A DNA stretch of 64,000 nt from Streptococcus sp. X13SY08. Lineage in GTDB: Bacteria > Bacillota > Bacilli > Lactobacillales > Streptococcaceae. The DNA lies in contig NZ_LFYO02000002.1 of NCBI RefSeq assembly GCF_001182825.2, positions 372,001 through 436,000 of the forward strand, given 5' to 3'. Within the stretch, counting starts at the first letter, position 1, and each line of letters begins with the position of its first letter. Of this stretch, positions 7,416 to 17,916 are shown in pieces. Made by a program: the position numbers and the translations under genes. The notes under the pieces are model-generated. The model did no database searches and was not told the origin of the DNA. It saw only the letters and a list, made by a program, of their open reading frames with translations.

Positions 7416-9544
7416 ATGAAAAAGAATATATTTAGTCAGCAGACACAACGCTTCTCTATTCGTAAATATGGTGTAGGAGCAACTTCTGTCATGATTGCTT
7501 CTTTACTTTTTATGGGAGCCCAATCTGTCAGTGCTGATGAGATAGTAGGAACCTCAGGAAAAAGAGTGGTCACTGAGACAAGTGAGTTGACACTAGGTGC
7601 GGTAAGGCATCCACAAGTAGCCGAAGTTATGACGGATACTTCTTCTGACCTATTTGATGCTGAAAAGATTACTCATTTTGAGGAAGTTGAAGCAACCGAG
7701 ACCTCTACACAACCAGCCGAGACAGAAAAAACTGTAGAAACAGGTTCTCCTGAAAATGAAACCATGGATGCAGCAGTAGACACAGATACTTCAACTGAAA
7801 CGATTACCAACATCGGTGAAAGAGTAGCAAAAGCAGAAACATCTGCTGAAGAAGCCTCAGAAGTCAGGAAAGAAAGTGAAGAGACTCCTCTCCTTCCTAA
7901 AATATCAGGCACCTTAACCATCCAAGATCAAACTGAAAAAGGATTTGACATTCGAGTCACCGACCTTGTGGATGCTAAGGGAATTGCTACAGTAAAGATT
8001 CCAGTTTGGACAACAAATAACCAACAAGACGATTTGATATGGTATACAGCAAACAAACAAGCAGATGGTAGCTATACTCTCTCGGTTGAAAGTAAGCGAC
8101 ATAAAAACGAGCTAGGAGGATACAATGTCCATCTCTACTATCAGGAAAAGGATGGGAAATTAGCAGGTATTACGAGTGCTAAGACGACGCTAACTAGGCC
8201 AAAGATAATTCAAAAAAATGAGTCACCAATCAAGATTCCTGCGCAAGGCATTTATACCTTTGATAAGGAAGTGGAGGTAAAAAATGCTGCAAATATAGTG
8301 GCAAAAACTCAATTTACTTTCCAAAAAGGTGAGAGAATTCGTTACGACCAAGTCTTGTCAGCGGACAATCACCAATGGATTTCCTACGTTAGTTATAGTG
8401 GAACAAGACGTTTTATCCCTATAGCGCAACAAAGGTCTATAGATTCAACTACAAAAGCAACTGGGACCTTATCTATTGAGCAAGAGGAAAATGGTGATTT
8501 CAACATCATTGTTTCAAATGTTTCAGATGCAAATGGTATCAAAGAAGTCAAAGTTCCGGTGTGGACTAGCCAAAACAAGCAAGATGATCTCAAATGGTAT
8601 AATGGTATCAAACAGTCAGATGGCACCTACAAAGTAGCAGTTAAATTAGCAGATCACAAGGGAGAAAAAGGTCCGTATAATGTTCACCTCTATTACCTTG
8701 AACATTCTGGAAAGCAAATCGGTATTAGAGCTACAACTTACACCATTTCTGAAGAAAAACTAATGCCAGACAAAGTAGCTCCGACGGGACAATTATCAGT
8801 TGCAAACCTGAGCAACGAAGGCTTTGATTTAATTGCGACCAATATCAGCGGTTCTGAAAAAATTTCTCAAGTAAGGGTACCAGTTTGGTCTGATGCCAAT
8901 GGTCAAGATGATTTGAAATGGTACACGGCAACTAAACAAGCAGATAATTCCTAGAATTGGAAAATGGAAAAGTTATAGGTGCAGCAACAACGACTGTTCA
9001 AGTTTCTGAGTCAGAAGCAACTCCTGCAAAAGTTAGTGGTCAATTGTCCTTCAATCATCATGACAATGGTGATTTTGATATTATTGTAGCCAATGTATCT
9101 TCACCAAATAGTATCAAGGAAGTTCAGATGCCTGTTTGGTCTAGTAAGTCCAATCAAGATGGTTTAAAGTGGTACAGAGCCAGTCAACAAGCAGAAGGTA
9201 GTTACAAGGTCAGCGTTAAAATTAGTGATCACAAAGGAGATCGCGATCGATATAATGCCCATCTCTACTATGTCGAAACTAGTGGCAAAACAGTAGGGCT
9301 AGCAGCTAGTCAAACCACAGTTTCTCAACCAATAGCAGATACTCGTACATTAGCTGCTCAAGGTCAATATACTTTCCAAAAAGAAGTAGCAGTGCGTAAT
9401 CAGGCTAGTTTAGCTGCAAAAGTAGAATTTATCTTTACAAAGGGCGAAAGAATCCGCTATGACAAAGTCCTGATAGTGGAAGGTAAAACGTGGATTGCCT
9501 ATAAGAGTTACAGTGGGCTTCGCCGATATATTGCTATTAATTAG
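7416..9544 (+). pseudogene. YSIRK-signal secreted protein with GBS-Bsp-like repeats and SH3b modules, broken
   Basis: The start at 7416 has an AAAGAGGAAA site. Residues 1-42 are a YSIRK-type signal peptide (FSIRKYGVGATSVMIASLLF, then cleavage near QSVSA). Residues 43-165 are an acidic Thr/Glu-rich spacer. Four GBS-Bsp-like repeat units follow, marked by VPVWTxxNxQDDLKWY and YNVHLYY. Two SH3b-like modules follow units 2 and 4 in sequence (FxKGERIRYDxVL then SYSGxRRxI). Unit 3 stops at 8954 after KQADNS. Reading resumes in another frame at 8957 (LENGKVIGAATTT), with about 25 residues of unit 3 missing. There is no LPXTG motif, so the intact form was probably secreted or bound to the wall through SH3b modules. 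Confidence 0.85.
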
Positions 9545-9562
9545 TTGATTTAGAGGTGAAAT

Positions 9563-10107
9563 ATGGATTATATTTGTTTTCTTCGTGGAATCAATGTAGG
9601 CGGAAAAAATAAAGTCAGTATGGCTGTTTTAAGGGAACAGTTTTCTAGGTTAGGCTTTAAAAGGTTGTGACTTACATCAATAGTGGCAATATTCTGTTTG
9701 AAAGTGAAGAGGAGATTGTGCATATCGTAGAGGAGTTAGAAACATTATTTGAACAGGAATATAACTTTCCTATTCTCTTTACTCTGTTGACAGAAGAAAT
9801 GGTTTCTAAGGACTTGTTTCCAGATTGGTGGGAAGATGAGATAGCACGGCGTGATGTACTTTTCTTAACAAAAGGCTTAGATATGGATGAAGTGCGTCAA
9901 GCACTATCAAGTTTTCCTTTACAAGATGAAAAAATTTTCTTTGGAAAATACGCTATCTTCTGGGGGAAATATCAGGAAAGTTCTTATCTTCAAACTAGCT
10001 ATCACAAACTACTCATCAAGCAGCCTTTTTACAAACAATTAACGATTCGAAATGGTAATACCTATACGAAAATACGAGAAATATTGGAGAAACGAAATAA
10101 TGGATAA
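9563..10107 (+). pseudogene. DUF1697 family protein, single-base frameshift
   Basis: The start at 9563 (MDYICFLRGINVGGKNKVSM) has GAGGTGA upstream. The frame stops after LGFKRL, while the family sequence continues one frame over as VTYINSGNILFESEEE through to 10107. One missing base at about 9655-9665 restores a protein of about 181 aa, the family's normal size. FLRGINVGG and INSGN are DUF1697 hallmarks. Function is unknown. The 3' end overlaps the next start by 8 nt. Confidence 0.85.
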
Positions 10108-10562
10108 AAGTATAATCATCCGCCACTTTCAAGAAGCCGATGTAGACCAGTTGTTGCCTCTTTTTCAGGATTTGGGATACGAGACTCATCAGGAGAGCCT
10201 AGAAAATCAATTGAGAACAGTCTTAGCAAATCCTGATTATGCCTTATTGGTAGCTTGTCAGGGAGAGGAAATTATAGGATTTATCGGTTATGCTAAGATG
10301 TATTTTTTTTGAGGCAGATGGAACCTACATTCGGATATTGGCATTAGCTACATCAAAGCATTATCGTAGAAAAGGTGTGGCTAGTTTGTTAATAAATCAT
10401 GTGGAACAGATAGCGCAAGCTAGAGGTTGTTCTGCCTTGGCGTTAAATAGTGGTCTCCACGAAGCGAGAGTAGGAGCTCATCTTTTTTACGAAAAACTAG
10501 GTTTTGAGAAGGCAAGTTATGATTTTAAAAGAAAAGTGAATTTAACAAAAGGAAATGATTAA
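10100..10562 (+). pseudogene. GNAT family N-acetyltransferase, frameshift in a T8 tract
   Basis: Starts at 10100 (MDKSIIIRHFQEADVDQLLP) and stops after GYAKMYFF at a run of eight T (10303-10310). Removing one T gives a continuous 153-aa GNAT protein with the acetyl-CoA loop SKHYRRKGVASLLINHVE (Q/RxxGxG/A-type) and LNSGLHEARVGAHLFYEKLG. The lesion sits exactly in the homopolymer, so it could be phase-variable slippage, a fixed mutation or a sequencing error. Substrate is unknown. Confidence 0.85.
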
Positions 10563-10576
10563 AAACCCCTAGTTTG

Positions 10577-10585
10577 TGGTATAAT
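10577..10585 (+). promoter_or_regulatory. Extended -10 promoter of truB, apparently leaderless
   Basis: TGGTATAAT with the -10 hexamer at 10580-10585 is followed by only 7 nt before the truB ATG at 10593. No Shine-Dalgarno sequence precedes the ATG. The -35 region is poor, as is common with an extended -10. Confidence 0.65.
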
Positions 10586-10592
10586 GTAACTT

Positions 10593-11480
10593 ATGATTTC
10601 AGGAATAATCAATCTAAAAAAAGAAGCAGGCATGACTAGTCATGATGCAGTTTTTAAACTCCGAAAAATTTTACATGAGAAGAAAATTGGTCACGGCGGG
10701 ACCCTTGACCCAGATGTGACAGGAGTCTTGCCCATCGCACTTGGAAAAGCGACGCGCCTCATTGAGTTCATGCAGGAAGAAGGCAAGATTTACGAGGGTG
10801 AAATTACCCTTGGTTTTTCGACGACGACCGAAGATGCTTCAGGGGAAATAGTAGAGAAAAGAGCCGTTTCGACTGATTTGTCAGAAGCCCAATTGGATGC
10901 AGCAACGGCGGCATTCATTGGACGCATTATCCAGATTCCGCCCATGTACTCAGCTGTTAAGGTCAACGGGCGCAAGCTCTATGAATATGCTCGTGCGGGG
11001 CAAGAAGTAGAGCGCCCTCAACGTCAAATTGATATTTATTCCTTTGAGCGAGCCAGTTCGATTGCCTTTGAAAATGACTGTGCGCGATTCAGTTTTCGTG
11101 TCAAATGTGGCAAGGGGACGTACGTGCGAACCCTATCTGTCGATTTAGGGGCTAAACTGGGTTATCCTAGTCACATGTCCAAATTAGAGCGAACAGGATC
11201 TGCAGGAATGTCTTTAGAAGATGCTCTAACTTTGGAGCAGATTACAGAGAAAGTGGCAGAGGATGATTGGTCATTTCTCCAACCTATCGAAAATGGAATC
11301 GGAGATTTAGCCAAAGTGGAGCTGACAGAAGAACAAGTCAAGGAAGTTCAATTTGGACGTTTTTTCCCACTAGAAAAACAAGAAGAAGACCGTTTGGCAG
11401 CTTTTTACGATGGGAATTTGGTTGCTATATTAGAAAAAAGAGAAGCAGTTTATAAACCTAATAAGGTTTTTACCGGCTAA
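10593..11480 (+). CDS. truB: tRNA pseudouridine(55) synthase TruB
   Basis: 295 aa, full length. Converts U55 in the T-loop of tRNAs to pseudouridine. The catalytic motif [13 protein letters not shown] contains the nucleophile Asp39. Further hallmarks are [20 protein letters not shown] and the [18 protein letters not shown] segment. The C-terminal PUA-like part runs to the end. It is followed 16 nt later by ribF, a common firmicute pairing. Its -10 box sits 7 nt from the ATG, so the mRNA may be leaderless. Confidence 0.97.
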   Translation: MISGIINLKKEAGMTSHDAVFKLRKILHEKKIGHGGTLDPDVTGVLPIALGKATRLIEFMQEEGKIYEGEITLGFSTTTEDASGEIVEKRAVSTDLSEAQLDAATAAFIGRIIQIPPMYSAVKVNGRKLYEYARAGQEVERPQRQIDIYSFERASSIAFENDCARFSFRVKCGKGTYVRTLSVDLGAKLGYPSHMSKLERTGSAGMSLEDALTLEQITEKVAEDDWSFLQPIENGIGDLAKVELTEEQVKEVQFGRFFPLEKQEEDRLAAFYDGNLVAILEKREAVYKPNKVFTG

Positions 11481-11496
11481 AAAAGAAGTACATTAT

Positions 11497-12456
11497 ATGG
11501 AAATCATAGAGATAAAAAATAGCCAAGAATTAGCGGAAAAAAAAGAATGTCAAGAAACTGTTTTGGTGTTAGGATATTTTGATGGCATTCATAAAGGGCA
11601 TCAAGCCCTTTTTGAACGAGCACGACAATTGGCGGATGAGCGTGGTTTGACAGTTTCTGTCCTCGCTTTTCCGGAGTCTCCTAAAATTGCATTCTTACGC
11701 TTTGAATCAGAGCTCCTATTGCATTTGACCAGTATGGAAAAGTGGTATCAGCTCATGGCAGAAAATGGTGTGGATACCCTCTATTTAATCGACTTTACCA
11801 GCGAATTTGCGTCTACCTCACCTGAGAAATTTGTCGAACGCTACATCCACTCTTTGAAAGCTAAGGTTGTTGTGACAGGTTTTGATTATCGTTTTGGCAA
11901 TAGCAGAGCAACAGTTGAAGATATGCGGTGCTTATTTGATGGTCAAGTTGAAGTCGTCGACCAAGTGACTTTTGAGAATGAAAAAATTTCTTCGACCCGT
12001 ATTCGTCAAGCCATAAAAGATGGGCATGTGACACTTGCTAATCACTTGCTGGGTTATGAATTTTCGACGGAAGGTATTGTCGTTCATGGAGATGCGCGGG
12101 GTAGGACTATTGGTTATCCGACCGCCAATTTAGCACCATTTGAACGGGTCCATTTACCAGGAGATGGGGTCTACGTAGCAGATGTAGAAATCGATGACAA
12201 ACGCTATCGAGCTATGGCTAGCGTAGGAAAAAATATTACTTTTGATGGTACAGAATTACGTTTAGAGGCACATATTTTTGACTTCCAAAAAGACATTTAC
12301 GGTCAACGAATTACCATCTATTGGTTGGAAAAAATTCGTAATATGATCAAGTTTGATGGAATTGGCGAACTCATGCAACAAATGAAAGAAGACGAGCGCG
12401 TCTCACTTGAATGGACGCCAGAAAAAGCTTGTAAAGGATTCCAAACTGTTGTATAA
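11497..12456 (+). CDS. ribF: Bifunctional riboflavin kinase / FAD synthetase RibF
   Basis: 319 aa, full length. Makes FMN from riboflavin and then FAD. The N-terminal FAD synthetase (nucleotidyltransferase) domain shows LGYFDGIHKGHQALFERA near residue 25 and VTGFDYRFGNSR, with SSTRIRQAIKDG. The C-terminal riboflavin kinase domain starts at about 185 with VVHGDARGRTIGYPTANL and includes LPGDGVYVADV. It is downstream of truB and probably cotranscribed. It is followed by a separate -10-like TATAAT before spx. Confidence 0.97.
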   Translation: MEIIEIKNSQELAEKKECQETVLVLGYFDGIHKGHQALFERARQLADERGLTVSVLAFPESPKIAFLRFESELLLHLTSMEKWYQLMAENGVDTLYLIDFTSEFASTSPEKFVERYIHSLKAKVVVTGFDYRFGNSRATVEDMRCLFDGQVEVVDQVTFENEKISSTRIRQAIKDGHVTLANHLLGYEFSTEGIVVHGDARGRTIGYPTANLAPFERVHLPGDGVYVADVEIDDKRYRAMASVGKNITFDGTELRLEAHIFDFQKDIYGQRITIYWLEKIRNMIKFDGIGELMQQMKEDERVSLEWTPEKACKGFQTVV

Positions 12457-12489
12457 TATAGTGTAAATTATAGGAAGGAAAGGATGCTT

Positions 12490-12891
12490 ATGATTACATT
12501 ATTCTTGTCGCCAAGCTGTACAAGTTGTCGTAAGGCGCGTGCTTGGTTAACCAACCACCAAGTCCCCTTCACTGAGCACAATATCATGACCAGTCCCTTG
12601 TCAGCCGACGAATTGAAAAGTATCCTGGCTTTGACGGAAAATGGGACCGACGACTTGATTTCGACTCGCTCCAAAATCTTTCAAAAGTTAAATGTGGATG
12701 TGGATGATTTATCCATTTCCGAGCTGATCGGTCTCATAGAAACTTATCCAAGCCTCTTGCGCCGTCCGATTATGTTGGATGAAAAGCGGATGCAGATTGG
12801 ATTTAATGAAGATGAGATTCGTGCCTTCTTACCGAGAGATTATCGCAAGCAAGAGTTGAAAAATGCAACATTAAGAGCAGAAATAGGATAG
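12490..12891 (+). CDS. spx: Spx/ArsC family transcriptional regulator
   Basis: About 133 aa. Spx binds the RNA polymerase alpha C-terminal domain and redirects transcription under disulfide stress. The redox switch Cys10-Thr-Ser-Cys13 is present in [15 protein letters not shown], followed by [10 protein letters not shown] and [20 protein letters not shown], typical of streptococcal Spx paralogues. The ATG at 12490 matches the usual MI- start; an ATG 6 nt upstream is possible, and AGGAAGGAAAGG serves either. Which paralogue (SpxA1 or SpxA2) is unsettled; the RSKIFQKL and NEDEI segments look more A2-like. Confidence 0.92.
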   Translation: MITLFLSPSCTSCRKARAWLTNHQVPFTEHNIMTSPLSADELKSILALTENGTDDLISTRSKIFQKLNVDVDDLSISELIGLIETYPSLLRRPIMLDEKRMQIGFNEDEIRAFLPRDYRKQELKNATLRAEIG

Positions 12892-12893
12892 AT

Positions 12894-13181
12894 ATGGACA
12901 AAAATTATTCATATCCTCTTGATTTTTCTTGGAGCACAGAGGAGCTTTCCTCCGTGCTTTCTTTTTTGAATCAAGTGGAAAAAGCATATGAAGGTGGTGT
13001 TGGTGCTGAGGTACTACTAGAGCGCTACAGAGCCTTCAAATCAGTTGTTAAAAGTAAGGGAGAGGAGCGCAAAATCGATCGGGAATTTGAAGCTACTTCT
13101 GGCTACTCAACCTATCGTGCTGTACAAGCAGCAAAGGAAAAGCAGAAAGGGGTCGTTCGACTTGGCGACTTTAGAAACTAA
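12894..13181 (+). CDS. UPF0223 family protein (YktA-like)
   Basis: 95 aa. [20 protein letters not shown] and [16 protein letters not shown] with GYSTYRAV are hallmarks of UPF0223, a small helical family conserved across firmicutes with no assigned function. It starts 2 nt after the spx stop. Its 3' end overlaps the start of the IMPase gene by 20 nt, so the three genes form a tight translational unit. Confidence 0.9.
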   Translation: MDKNYSYPLDFSWSTEELSSVLSFLNQVEKAYEGGVGAEVLLERYRAFKSVVKSKGEERKIDREFEATSGYSTYRAVQAAKEKQKGVVRLGDFRN

Positions 13182-13920
13182 ATACCAATTTGCCCAAGAT
13201 TTGGTTAAAGAAGCAGGCGCGTTTCTCCGACAACACCTGCATGATGATTTAAAAGTTGAAATCAAATCCCACTTCACGGATTTAGTAACGCATTTGGATA
13301 AAGATGTGCAAGACAATATGAGTCAGGCAATTGTCAAGGCTTTTCCTAACGATCATATTTATGGAGAAGAGAATGAAAATCGACATCCTATTGATCAGGG
13401 GAATGTCTGGGTGATTGATCCAATTGATGGGACTAGCAATTTCATCGTTCAACGATCAGATTTTGCTGTCTTGCTAGCCTATTTTGAAGATGGTCAAGGA
13501 AAATTTGGTCTCATTTATGACGTTATGTCTGATACACTGTACCATGGTGGCGGAGCATTTCCTGTTTATGAAGACGATCAATTATTATCAAAATTTACAG
13601 ACAAGCCCTTTTCAGAAGGGATGATTGGTCTTAATGCTGGGCTCTATGCACAGAATTTCGCAGATTTTGCAGATCAGTTTGTGGGAATTCGCTCGCTCGG
13701 TAGTGCGGGACTAAGTTTTTCACGTGTGCTCAACCAGCGTCTCATGGCGCATGTGTCCTATGTTTATCCGTGGGATTATGCAGCAGCTAGCATTCTAGGA
13801 GAAGCTTTAGGCTATATCTTGGTCAATGAAAAAGGAGAAAAACCTTCTTTCAATGGACGAGAACACGTTATTTTAATTGCAAAAGAAAAATTAGAAGAGT
13901 TAAAAGGATTTTTGAAGTGA
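13162..13920 (+). CDS. Inositol monophosphatase family protein
   Basis: About 252 aa. Metal-binding motif A is [13 protein letters not shown], preceded by the Glu pair in IYGEENE. Motif B is in [16 protein letters not shown] (WDxAA). These are the lithium-sensitive phosphatase fold signatures. I place the start at TTG 13162 with GGGG 9-13 nt upstream, because longer versions extend through the UPF0223 gene in another frame and lose family resemblance. It overlaps the next ORF by 4 nt. Substrate could be inositol phosphate or another sugar phosphate. Confidence 0.9.
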   Translation: MATLETKYQFAQDLVKEAGAFLRQHLHDDLKVEIKSHFTDLVTHLDKDVQDNMSQAIVKAFPNDHIYGEENENRHPIDQGNVWVIDPIDGTSNFIVQRSDFAVLLAYFEDGQGKFGLIYDVMSDTLYHGGGAFPVYEDDQLLSKFTDKPFSEGMIGLNAGLYAQNFADFADQFVGIRSLGSAGLSFSRVLNQRLMAHVSYVYPWDYAAASILGEALGYILVNEKGEKPSFNGREHVILIAKEKLEELKGFLK

Positions 13921-14267
13921 TTGACTTTCCACAAGATTTTATTGAAAAGTATAGTCGCTTGTTAGGGCCAGAAGCGCCCCCTTTCTTAGCTAGCTTTGAA
14001 GCACCAGCTGTGTCTGGATTCCGAACTAATCCATTAAAGGAACAGCAGGGAATATTTGCTGATAAAATTCCTGATATGCCATGGTCTTATTATGGAAAAG
14101 TTTCCGGAAAATCTCCTCAGCATGTGACTGGTTTGGTTTATTCTCAGGAGCCAGCTGCACAGGTTGTAGGGCAAGTTGCCATCAACGGAAATGGGCTTGG
14201 ATTCGCCAAAATCGTCTCTGGAACTCTAAAAAATAGCTTTCCAAAAGGGCTACGTTTTCAGTCATAA
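13917..14267 (+). pseudogene. RsmF-like rRNA m5C methyltransferase remnant with the catalytic core deleted
   Basis: A 116-aa ORF. Residues 1-85 match the N-terminus of RsmF/YebU-type NOL1/NOP2/Sun methyltransferases (FPQDFIEKYSRLLGPEAPPF, SGFRTNPLKEQQ, YSQEPAAQVVGQV). The last 25 residues (GLGFAKIVSGTLKNSFPKGL) match the extreme C-terminus of the same family, whose members have about 430 aa. About 300 residues, including the SAM-binding Rossmann core and both catalytic cysteines, are missing. The junction lies at about 14185-14195 and happens to stay in frame. It overlaps the IMPase stop by 4 nt. Confidence 0.85.
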
Positions 14268-14284
14268 ATTAGAGCAAAAATATT

Positions 14285-14313
14285 TTGCATGTCCTCATTT
14301 TATGTGTTATAGT
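14285..14313 (+). promoter_or_regulatory. Promoter of the pst operon
   Basis: -35 TTGCAT (14285-14290), a 17-nt spacer and -10 TATAGT (14308-14313), giving a leader of about 65 nt before the pstS ATG. No obvious PhoP/PhoB box repeats were seen nearby. Confidence 0.7.
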
Positions 14314-14386
14314 AGAATTGTATGGTTTATGTTTGTTAGAAGAGTTTTCAGCATAAATTACCTAAAAATAAAAAAGGAAAATAAAG

Positions 14387-15262
14387 ATGAATAAAAAGCA
14401 TAAGCTTGGTATGACCGCCTTCATTCTTTGTGCGAGTCTCTCACTATCTGCTTGTTCTAGTTGGATCGATCGCGGTGAATCTATCACTGCAGTAGGATCC
14501 ACAGCTCTTCAGCCTCTCGTTGAAGCGGCTGCTGATGAATTTGGTAGTACCAATATTGGTAAGACTATTAATGTTCAAGGAGGAGGTTCTGGGACAGGGC
14601 TTTCCCAAGTGCAGTCTGGCGCTGTGCAAATCGGGAACAGTGACGTGTTTGCAGAAGAAAAAGAGGGGATTGATGCTGAGAAATTGGTGGACCATCAAGT
14701 TGCTGTTGCAGGCTTAGCCGTTATCGTTAATAAAGAAGTGAATGTTGAAAATGTTACGACAGAAGAGCTTCGTAAAATCTTTACAGGCGACATCAAAAAC
14801 TGGAAGGAATTGGGAGGCGATGACTTAGAAATTTCGATTATAAATCGTGCAGCAAGTTCTGGTTCTCGTGCTACATTTGATGCGGTCGTTATGGATGGTC
14901 AACATGCCAAGCAGAGTCAAGAACAAGATTCAAACGGGATAGTGAAATCTATCGTAGCGCAAACGCCAGGAGCTATTTCCTATCTATCATTTGCCTATGT
15001 TGATGATTCTGTAAATACTATGAATTTGAATGGTTTTGAACCAACTACTGAAAATGTTGCAACAAATGATTGGCCGATTTGGTCCTACGAGCACATGTAT
15101 ACGAATGGGAAAGCAGAAGATTTGACGGCTGAATTCTTGGAATACATGAAATCGAATGAAGTTCAAGAGGGGATTGTACCGGCTATGGGCTATATTTCCA
15201 TCAATCATATGAAAGTAGAAGAATCTGCTGACGGCGTTGTAACAGAAATTAAGAAAGACTAG
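14387..15262 (+). CDS. pstS: Phosphate ABC transporter substrate-binding lipoprotein PstS
   Basis: 291 aa. A lipoprotein signal with lipobox LSACS (Cys at about residue 23) anchors it outside the membrane. The phosphate-binding loops show [30 protein letters not shown] and [14 protein letters not shown]. First gene of pstSCAB1B2-phoU, with AAAGGAAA upstream of the ATG. It delivers phosphate to PstCA. Confidence 0.96.
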   Translation: MNKKHKLGMTAFILCASLSLSACSSWIDRGESITAVGSTALQPLVEAAADEFGSTNIGKTINVQGGGSGTGLSQVQSGAVQIGNSDVFAEEKEGIDAEKLVDHQVAVAGLAVIVNKEVNVENVTTEELRKIFTGDIKNWKELGGDDLEISIINRAASSGSRATFDAVVMDGQHAKQSQEQDSNGIVKSIVAQTPGAISYLSFAYVDDSVNTMNLNGFEPTTENVATNDWPIWSYEHMYTNGKAEDLTAEFLEYMKSNEVQEGIVPAMGYISINHMKVEESADGVVTEIKKD

Positions 15263-15282
15263 TGGCTAGTAGAGGAGTATAG

Positions 15283-16200
15283 ATGAAAAATCAAGAACTC
15301 GCTAAAAAATTAACATCTCTTTCCAAAAATTCTCGTTTGGAAAAATTTGGTAAGGTGATTACTTTTCTTTGTTTAGCACTTATTGTATTTATTGTAGCTA
15401 TGATTTTGATTTTCGTAGCTCAACGTGGATTATCCACTTTCTTTGTTGATGGAGTGAGCATGGTAGATTTCTTGTTTAGCTCTACATGGGATCCAAGTTC
15501 TAAATTATTTGGTGCTTTACCGATGATTTCAGGATCCTTTATTGTCACTATCTTATCAGCCATTGTTGCAACTCCATTTGCTATCGGAGCAGCAGTCTTT
15601 ATGACGGAAGTTTCACCTAAATACGGTGCTAAAATTTTACAACCAGTTGTTGAGTTGCTGGTCGGAATTCCATCGGTAGTTTACGGATTTATCGGTTTAC
15701 AAGTAGTTGTGCCATTTGTTCGCTCTATCTTTGGTGGCACTGGTTTTGGTATCTTATCAGGGGTATTTGTCCTCTTCGTAATGATTTTGCCAACGGTTAC
15801 CTTTATGACAGTCGATAGCCTTCGTGCTGTTCCTCGTCATTACCGTGAAGCGAGTCTTGCAATGGGTGCCACTCGTTGGCAGACTATTTGGCGTGTTGTA
15901 TTGAATGCGGCAAAACCAGGTATTTTTACAGCTGTGATTTTTGGTATGGCCCGTGCCTTTGGGGAAGCCTTAGCCATCCAGATGGTCGTTGGTAACTCTG
16001 CAGTCGTTCCAACATCATTGACAACACCAGCAGCAACCTTGACATCTGTTTTGACTATGGGTATCGGAAATACCGTTATGGGAACCGTTCAAAATAATGT
16101 TCTCTGGTCATTAGCCTTGGTATTGCTCTTGATGAGTTTAGTCTTCAACATGATTATGAAATTTATTACAAGAGAGGGTAAGAAAAACTATGCACGCTAA
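15283..16200 (+). CDS. pstC: Phosphate ABC transporter permease PstC
   Basis: 305 aa with about six membrane helices. The EAA loop that contacts the ATPase is at REASLAMGATRWQTIWRVVL, followed by the usual AAKPGIFTAVIFGMARAFGE segment. It pairs with PstA to form the phosphate channel. It ends 11 nt inside the start of pstA (overlap 16190-16200), implying coupled translation and equal stoichiometry. Confidence 0.95.
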   Translation: MKNQELAKKLTSLSKNSRLEKFGKVITFLCLALIVFIVAMILIFVAQRGLSTFFVDGVSMVDFLFSSTWDPSSKLFGALPMISGSFIVTILSAIVATPFAIGAAVFMTEVSPKYGAKILQPVVELLVGIPSVVYGFIGLQVVVPFVRSIFGGTGFGILSGVFVLFVMILPTVTFMTVDSLRAVPRHYREASLAMGATRWQTIWRVVLNAAKPGIFTAVIFGMARAFGEALAIQMVVGNSAVVPTSLTTPAATLTSVLTMGIGNTVMGTVQNNVLWSLALVLLLMSLVFNMIMKFITREGKKNYAR

Positions 16201-17077
16201 AAAAATGGACAAGCTTGCGACAGGAATACTCTATACCATCGCAGGTATTATCGTAACCATCTTAACAGCCCTCATCTTATTTATCTTGGTGCGAGGCTTG
16301 CCACACATTAGCTGGTCATTCTTGACGGGTAAATCCTCTTCTTATGAAGCAGGTGGTGGTATCGGAATTCAACTGTACAATTCCTTCTTCCTCCTAGTAG
16401 TCACTTTGGTTATTTCTATCCCATTGTCAACAGGAGCAGGAATCTATTTGGCAGAATATGCTAAGAAGGGGCCGATTACTGATTTTATCCGTACCTGTAT
16501 TGAGATTCTTTCCTCATTACCATCTGTGGTGGTGGGTCTGTTTGGTTATTTGATTTTCGTTGTTCAGTTTGAATATGGATTTTCTATTCTTTCAGGTGCC
16601 TTAGCATTGACGGTTTTCAACTTACCACAAATGACACGTACGGTCGAGGATAGCATGAGAACTGTTCATCATACGCAACGTGAAGCTGGTCTTGCTCTAG
16701 GAATTTCTCGCTGGGAGACAGTCCTACACGTTGTTATTCCTGAAGCGCTTCCAGGCATTGTGACAGGGATTGTCCTTGCTTCTGGTCGTATTTTTGGTGA
16801 GGCAGCAGCTCTTATCTATACCGCTGGTCAATCAGCGCCAGCTCTTGATTGGTCCAACTGGAATCCACTTAGTGTAACCAGCCCAATTTCCATCTTCCGT
16901 CAATCTGAAACCTTGGCTGTTCATATTTGGAAAGTTAACAGTGAAGGAACTATTCCTGATGCGACACAAGTTTCTGCTGGATCAGCAGCAGTGCTCTTGA
17001 TTTTTATCTTAATTTTCAACTTGGTAGCCCGTCGTATTGGTAAAGTATTGCACGCGAAATTAACGTCAGCAGCCTAA
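16190..17077 (+). CDS. pstA: Phosphate ABC transporter permease PstA
   Basis: 295 aa, multi-spanning. The EAA loop is [20 protein letters not shown], and [20 protein letters not shown] is typical of PstA. It starts within the last codons of pstC and is followed 14 nt later by the first pstB. Confidence 0.95.
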   Translation: MHAKKMDKLATGILYTIAGIIVTILTALILFILVRGLPHISWSFLTGKSSSYEAGGGIGIQLYNSFFLLVVTLVISIPLSTGAGIYLAEYAKKGPITDFIRTCIEILSSLPSVVVGLFGYLIFVVQFEYGFSILSGALALTVFNLPQMTRTVEDSMRTVHHTQREAGLALGISRWETVLHVVIPEALPGIVTGIVLASGRIFGEAAALIYTAGQSAPALDWSNWNPLSVTSPISIFRQSETLAVHIWKVNSEGTIPDATQVSAGSAAVLLIFILIFNLVARRIGKVLHAKLTSAA

Positions 17078-17091
17078 TCAAAGGAGAAGAA

Positions 17092-17898
17092 ATGGCAGAT
17101 TATAACTGGAATGAACGTCATATCATTACTTTTCCGGATAAGGAAAAATTAGCTCTTGAAACTAAAGACTTGCATGTTTACTATAGTCAAAAAGAAGCTA
17201 TCAAGGGTATTGATATGGAATTTGAAAAAAATAAAATTACCGCCCTCATCGGACCATCAGGCTGTGGGAAATCAACTTTCCTTCGTAGTTTGAACCGAAT
17301 GAACGATACCATTGATATCGCAAAAGTAACTGGAGAAATTCTTTACCAAGGCATTGACGTCAATAAACCTGAAATCAATGTTTACGAAATGCGTAAGCAC
17401 ATCGGCATGGTTTTCCAACGCCCAAATCCATTTGCAAAATCAATTTATAAGAATATTACCTTTGCCTATGAACGCGCTGGTGTCAAAGACAAGCGTGTCT
17501 TGGATGAAATTGTGGAGACTTCTCTTAAACAAGCTGCCCTCTGGGATCAGGTTAAAGATGATTTGCATAAATCAGCCTTTACCTTGTCGGGAGGTCAGCA
17601 ACAACGCCTCTGTATTGCCCGTGCTATCTCTGTGAAACCAGACATTCTTCTCATGGATGAACCTGCTTCAGCCTTGGATCCAATTGCGACCATGCAATTA
17701 GAAGAGACCATGTTTGAATTGAAGAAAAATTATACCATCATTATCGTAACGCACAATATGCAACAAGCAGCTCGTGCAAGTGATTGCACTGCATTCTTCT
17801 ATCTAGGAGATTTGATTGAGTACGATAAGACTAAGAATATTTTCCAAAATGCTAAATGTCAGTCAACTAGTGACTACGTATCTGGTCACTTTGGATAG
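17092..17898 (+). CDS. pstB1: Phosphate ABC transporter ATPase PstB (first copy)
   Basis: 268 aa. Walker A is GPSGCGKST, the Q-loop is in [16 protein letters not shown], the signature is [10 protein letters not shown], Walker B is [12 protein letters not shown], and the switch histidine is His221 in [13 protein letters not shown]. All catalytic elements are present. It has a longer N-terminus than the second copy. Two adjacent pstB genes are usual in streptococci; they may form a heterodimer, which is inferred. Confidence 0.95.
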   Translation: MADYNWNERHIITFPDKEKLALETKDLHVYYSQKEAIKGIDMEFEKNKITALIGPSGCGKSTFLRSLNRMNDTIDIAKVTGEILYQGIDVNKPEINVYEMRKHIGMVFQRPNPFAKSIYKNITFAYERAGVKDKRVLDEIVETSLKQAALWDQVKDDLHKSAFTLSGGQQQRLCIARAISVKPDILLMDEPASALDPIATMQLEETMFELKKNYTIIIVTHNMQQAARASDCTAFFYLGDLIEYDKTKNIFQNAKCQSTSDYVSGHFG

Positions 17899-17916
17899 AA
17901 AGGAAACAGAAATCTG

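Noticed and set aside
10300..10312. Programmed ribosomal frameshift in the GNAT gene
   Set aside because: No stimulatory hairpin or internal Shine-Dalgarno sequence was seen around the T-run, and neighbouring genes are simply broken, so mutation or slippage is more likely.
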